Notes under the pieces: generated by a model
What the model saw: only the letters and a program-made list of their open reading frames with translations
Database searches by the model: none
Told to the model about the DNA's origin: nothing
Assembly (NCBI RefSeq): GCF_000150275.1
Contig: NW_002060951.1
Coordinates: forward strand, 1,932,297-1,996,296
Length of the DNA stretch: 64,000 nt
Direction of reading: 5' to 3'
Source: Trichoplax adhaerens
Taxonomy: Eukaryota > Placozoa > Uniplacotomia > Trichoplacea > Trichoplacidae
In this document: positions 62,274 to 64,000 of the stretch, piece after piece
Position numbering within the stretch: position 1 is the first letter of the stretch
Layout: each line of letters opens with the position of its first letter
Position numbers and translations under genes: made by a program

Positions 62274-64000
62274 TAAATAAGAGTAAACCTTCTATCATAG
62301 CTTGAGCATCAGTTACCGGCCAGTGCTTATTGTTATTTTAGCATATAGTAATGACTTTCGCTAGCAGTAGTTTTATTAATCAGATAGCGGCAAGGATAGC
62401 TATAAATAAGAAATTATCAAGTATTACATGTGAGTTTTTTCGTAGCTCGATAAATTTTTTTGTTCTCGCTGTTTTTGTATATTGGAGACTCAATTTCGAT
62501 TTTTATTATTCAGTATTTGCAGTATTCGATAAGATTAACAATTTTGCTATTGTTCTAAAGAATTTCTCATTACCTTCATTGATATCTTTTACAAATGTTA
62601 TGAAAGAATTTGGGTGACATCAATAATAGTAATAGCCATTGTAAGATCACGAATTCAATTTTAGCCTAATTCTATCACTTTCAAATTGTAAGCATTTACC
62701 TACAAATTTGTAATATATAATCCGTTGAAATAGAAGTAAAATTATCATCGATTAGTAGAATTTACAAGTATTGTTCGTACCTTTAAAATTTAATATACTC
62801 ATGGCCAATTTTATACGACTGTAAAATATTTTTCATGCCATAAAGAAATTAGTGAATTTGCGATGGATGTACTATATAAGGACAACGTGTACGTTTCATT
62901 TAATTTCTAAATATCAGAGTGCATTCATTGTCAATAATTTTTATGCTAGATATTCTGGAACAATAAAGCAGCAGATACGAATACAGCAATTCTGCCTACA
63001 CGTTGAGTACTTTAGAATATTTTACTACTACGTGAGCGAAAGCGTTTGCAACATGAATGCAGCAGTCCAATTTTGCATACACGCTAAAATAAAAATGCTT
63101 GTTCTAGGGAAATGGTACGGTGTATTATGTGGCTATTCAGAATAAACTAGGTTATGGAGTGGCATCGTAATAGTCATTATTTAACTTCCGGAAAACGAGT
63201 TGATAAAATCTTATTTCATATATCATTATGATTTAGACAAATCAGGTTTTGGTCTATCGTGAAAAGATGAAGTTTCCACTTTACAGCGAGCACTCAAAAT
63301 CATTTACTGGTGAATTTAGATCATCTTCGTTAAGTAAGCCGATTACTCCTCTATCACATTTTGACAGATAAGACTAAGCCTTTGCTCTAAATTTAGGTAT
63401 ACGATTTTGCGGAAGACTTTAATCTTTAGCTATGGATTTTAGTCTATCATGAGTGATAGAGGAGAAGGGCTTAATGTATCATCCGTTAAGTCACAAATTT
63501 AACCCAACTAGATCACTAGGCAGAATCAGCAGTAATCAGCAGTTTACTGTTAGAGCATTTTTAGGCGTTGTAATTGCTTCTTGCAAAGTAGAAAGCCAAT
63601 AATTTGAGAATTTTAATATATTTTACTTGCTATGTGCTATAGAGCTCTATAACCTCCTCCATATAAGTTTATGTGATAAGAAACACTGTTATGTAGAATT
63701 TTCCACTATTGACAGTTATCATATGTTAGTTCAATACTAATAAAATAATTAGTTTGTTTGTTCGTTTACTACTGCATTATGTGTATCTTTAGGGTGTAGA
63801 AAGCGCTTTAGATATGCGCTAAAGTTTAAGCACTATCACACTATATAGTATAAGTGTTTTGAATACAATCGTATATAACTTTTCCCATTGCTTGTCGACA
63901 TCTATTCCTTTCGAGACGATTCACAACCATTACTTTCTCGTATGTACGAGTACAGCATATACATAAGTAGCGGCGCCTAGCCACATTATTTTAAGACAAA
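62274..64000. other. Terminal intergenic region, no gene recognised
   Basis: The open frames at 62351-62617 and 62852-63145 (88 and 97 codons) have no motif, are rich in Phe, Ile and Tyr as expected of AT-rich chance frames, and have no partner exons I could find. A foldback repeat lies at 63335-63473. The sequence ends in AT-rich DNA with no further structure. Confidence 0.45.
63335..63473. repeat. Short foldback inverted repeat
   Basis: The left arm TAAGCCGATTACTCCTCTATCAC (in two parts: TAAGCC, then CTCCTCTATCAC) pairs with the right arm GTGATAGAGGAG...GGGCTTA at 63453-63473. Inner similarity continues with AGACTAA and TTAGTCT. The total is about 139 bases with no coding frame, so it is probably a small MITE. 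I see no certain target duplication. Confidence 0.65.

Noticed and set aside
62351-63145. Open frames of 88 and 97 codons near the right end
   Set aside because: They have no motif, are rich in Phe/Ile/Tyr as in AT-rich chance frames, and have no partner exons.
1-64000. tRNA, rRNA or CRISPR features
   Set aside because: I saw no conserved tRNA B-box in a cloverleaf context, no rRNA-like sequence and no spaced direct repeats; the genome type also makes CRISPR inapplicable.

Overview
The window is nuclear DNA from a small, intron-rich metazoan genome. It is AT-rich, the genes carry many short GT-AG introns at codon-phase-consistent positions, and the proteins (nephrocystin-3-like, PP4 catalytic subunit, flotillin-2, PPM1E/F, PA-TM-RING, rhodopsin-class GPCR) are animal-type. 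An intronless rhodopsin-like GPCR, compact spliced genes and about one-third GC would fit a placozoan such as Trichoplax or a relative. That assignment is an inference from gene content and not from a marker sequence.

Layout. 1-7009: no gene recognised, with one T/G-skewed segment near 3.1-3.9 kb. 7010-8182 (+): intronless class A GPCR. 8183-12975: no gene seen. 12976-24795 (+): a 29-exon nephrocystin-3-like NACHT/TPR protein of about 1404 residues, every exon junction of which I could close in phase. 26133-28918 (-): a 13-exon gene for the PP4 catalytic subunit, exactly 307 residues, convergent with the previous gene. 32715-37607 and 40234-45798 (+): two tandem flotillin-2 genes with 11 exons each and identical exon lengths and phases. 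48281-53874 (+): a PPM1E/F-like PP2C phosphatase with a long serine-rich tail. 57020-59991 (-): a PA-TM-RING (goliath/GRAIL-type) E3 ligase, 5' end unresolved. 61010-62273 (+): a candidate five-exon gene of no recognised family, found by reading splice sites and frame.

The most unusual feature is a degenerate pentanucleotide repeat, TACAG and its complement CTGTA, which repeatedly flips orientation at GTAC to give palindromes. It fills the intergenic DNA before the first flotillin gene (about 30.05-32.06 kb), between the two (38.9-40.1 kb) and after the second (46.6-48.13 kb), and is almost absent elsewhere. Within or beside these blocks sit short non-coding elements with terminal inverted repeats: two of about 255 bp with hAT-like ends and 8-bp target duplications, and one of 366 bp flanked by TA. 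Several apparent open frames there, up to 229 codons, are by-products of the repeat, which lacks stop codons in either strand.

Functionally the genes are unrelated cell-biology genes rather than a pathway: ciliary scaffold, two Ser/Thr phosphatases of different folds (PPP and PPM), membrane-raft scaffolds, a membrane ubiquitin ligase and a receptor. The tandem flotillins are the only local family expansion.
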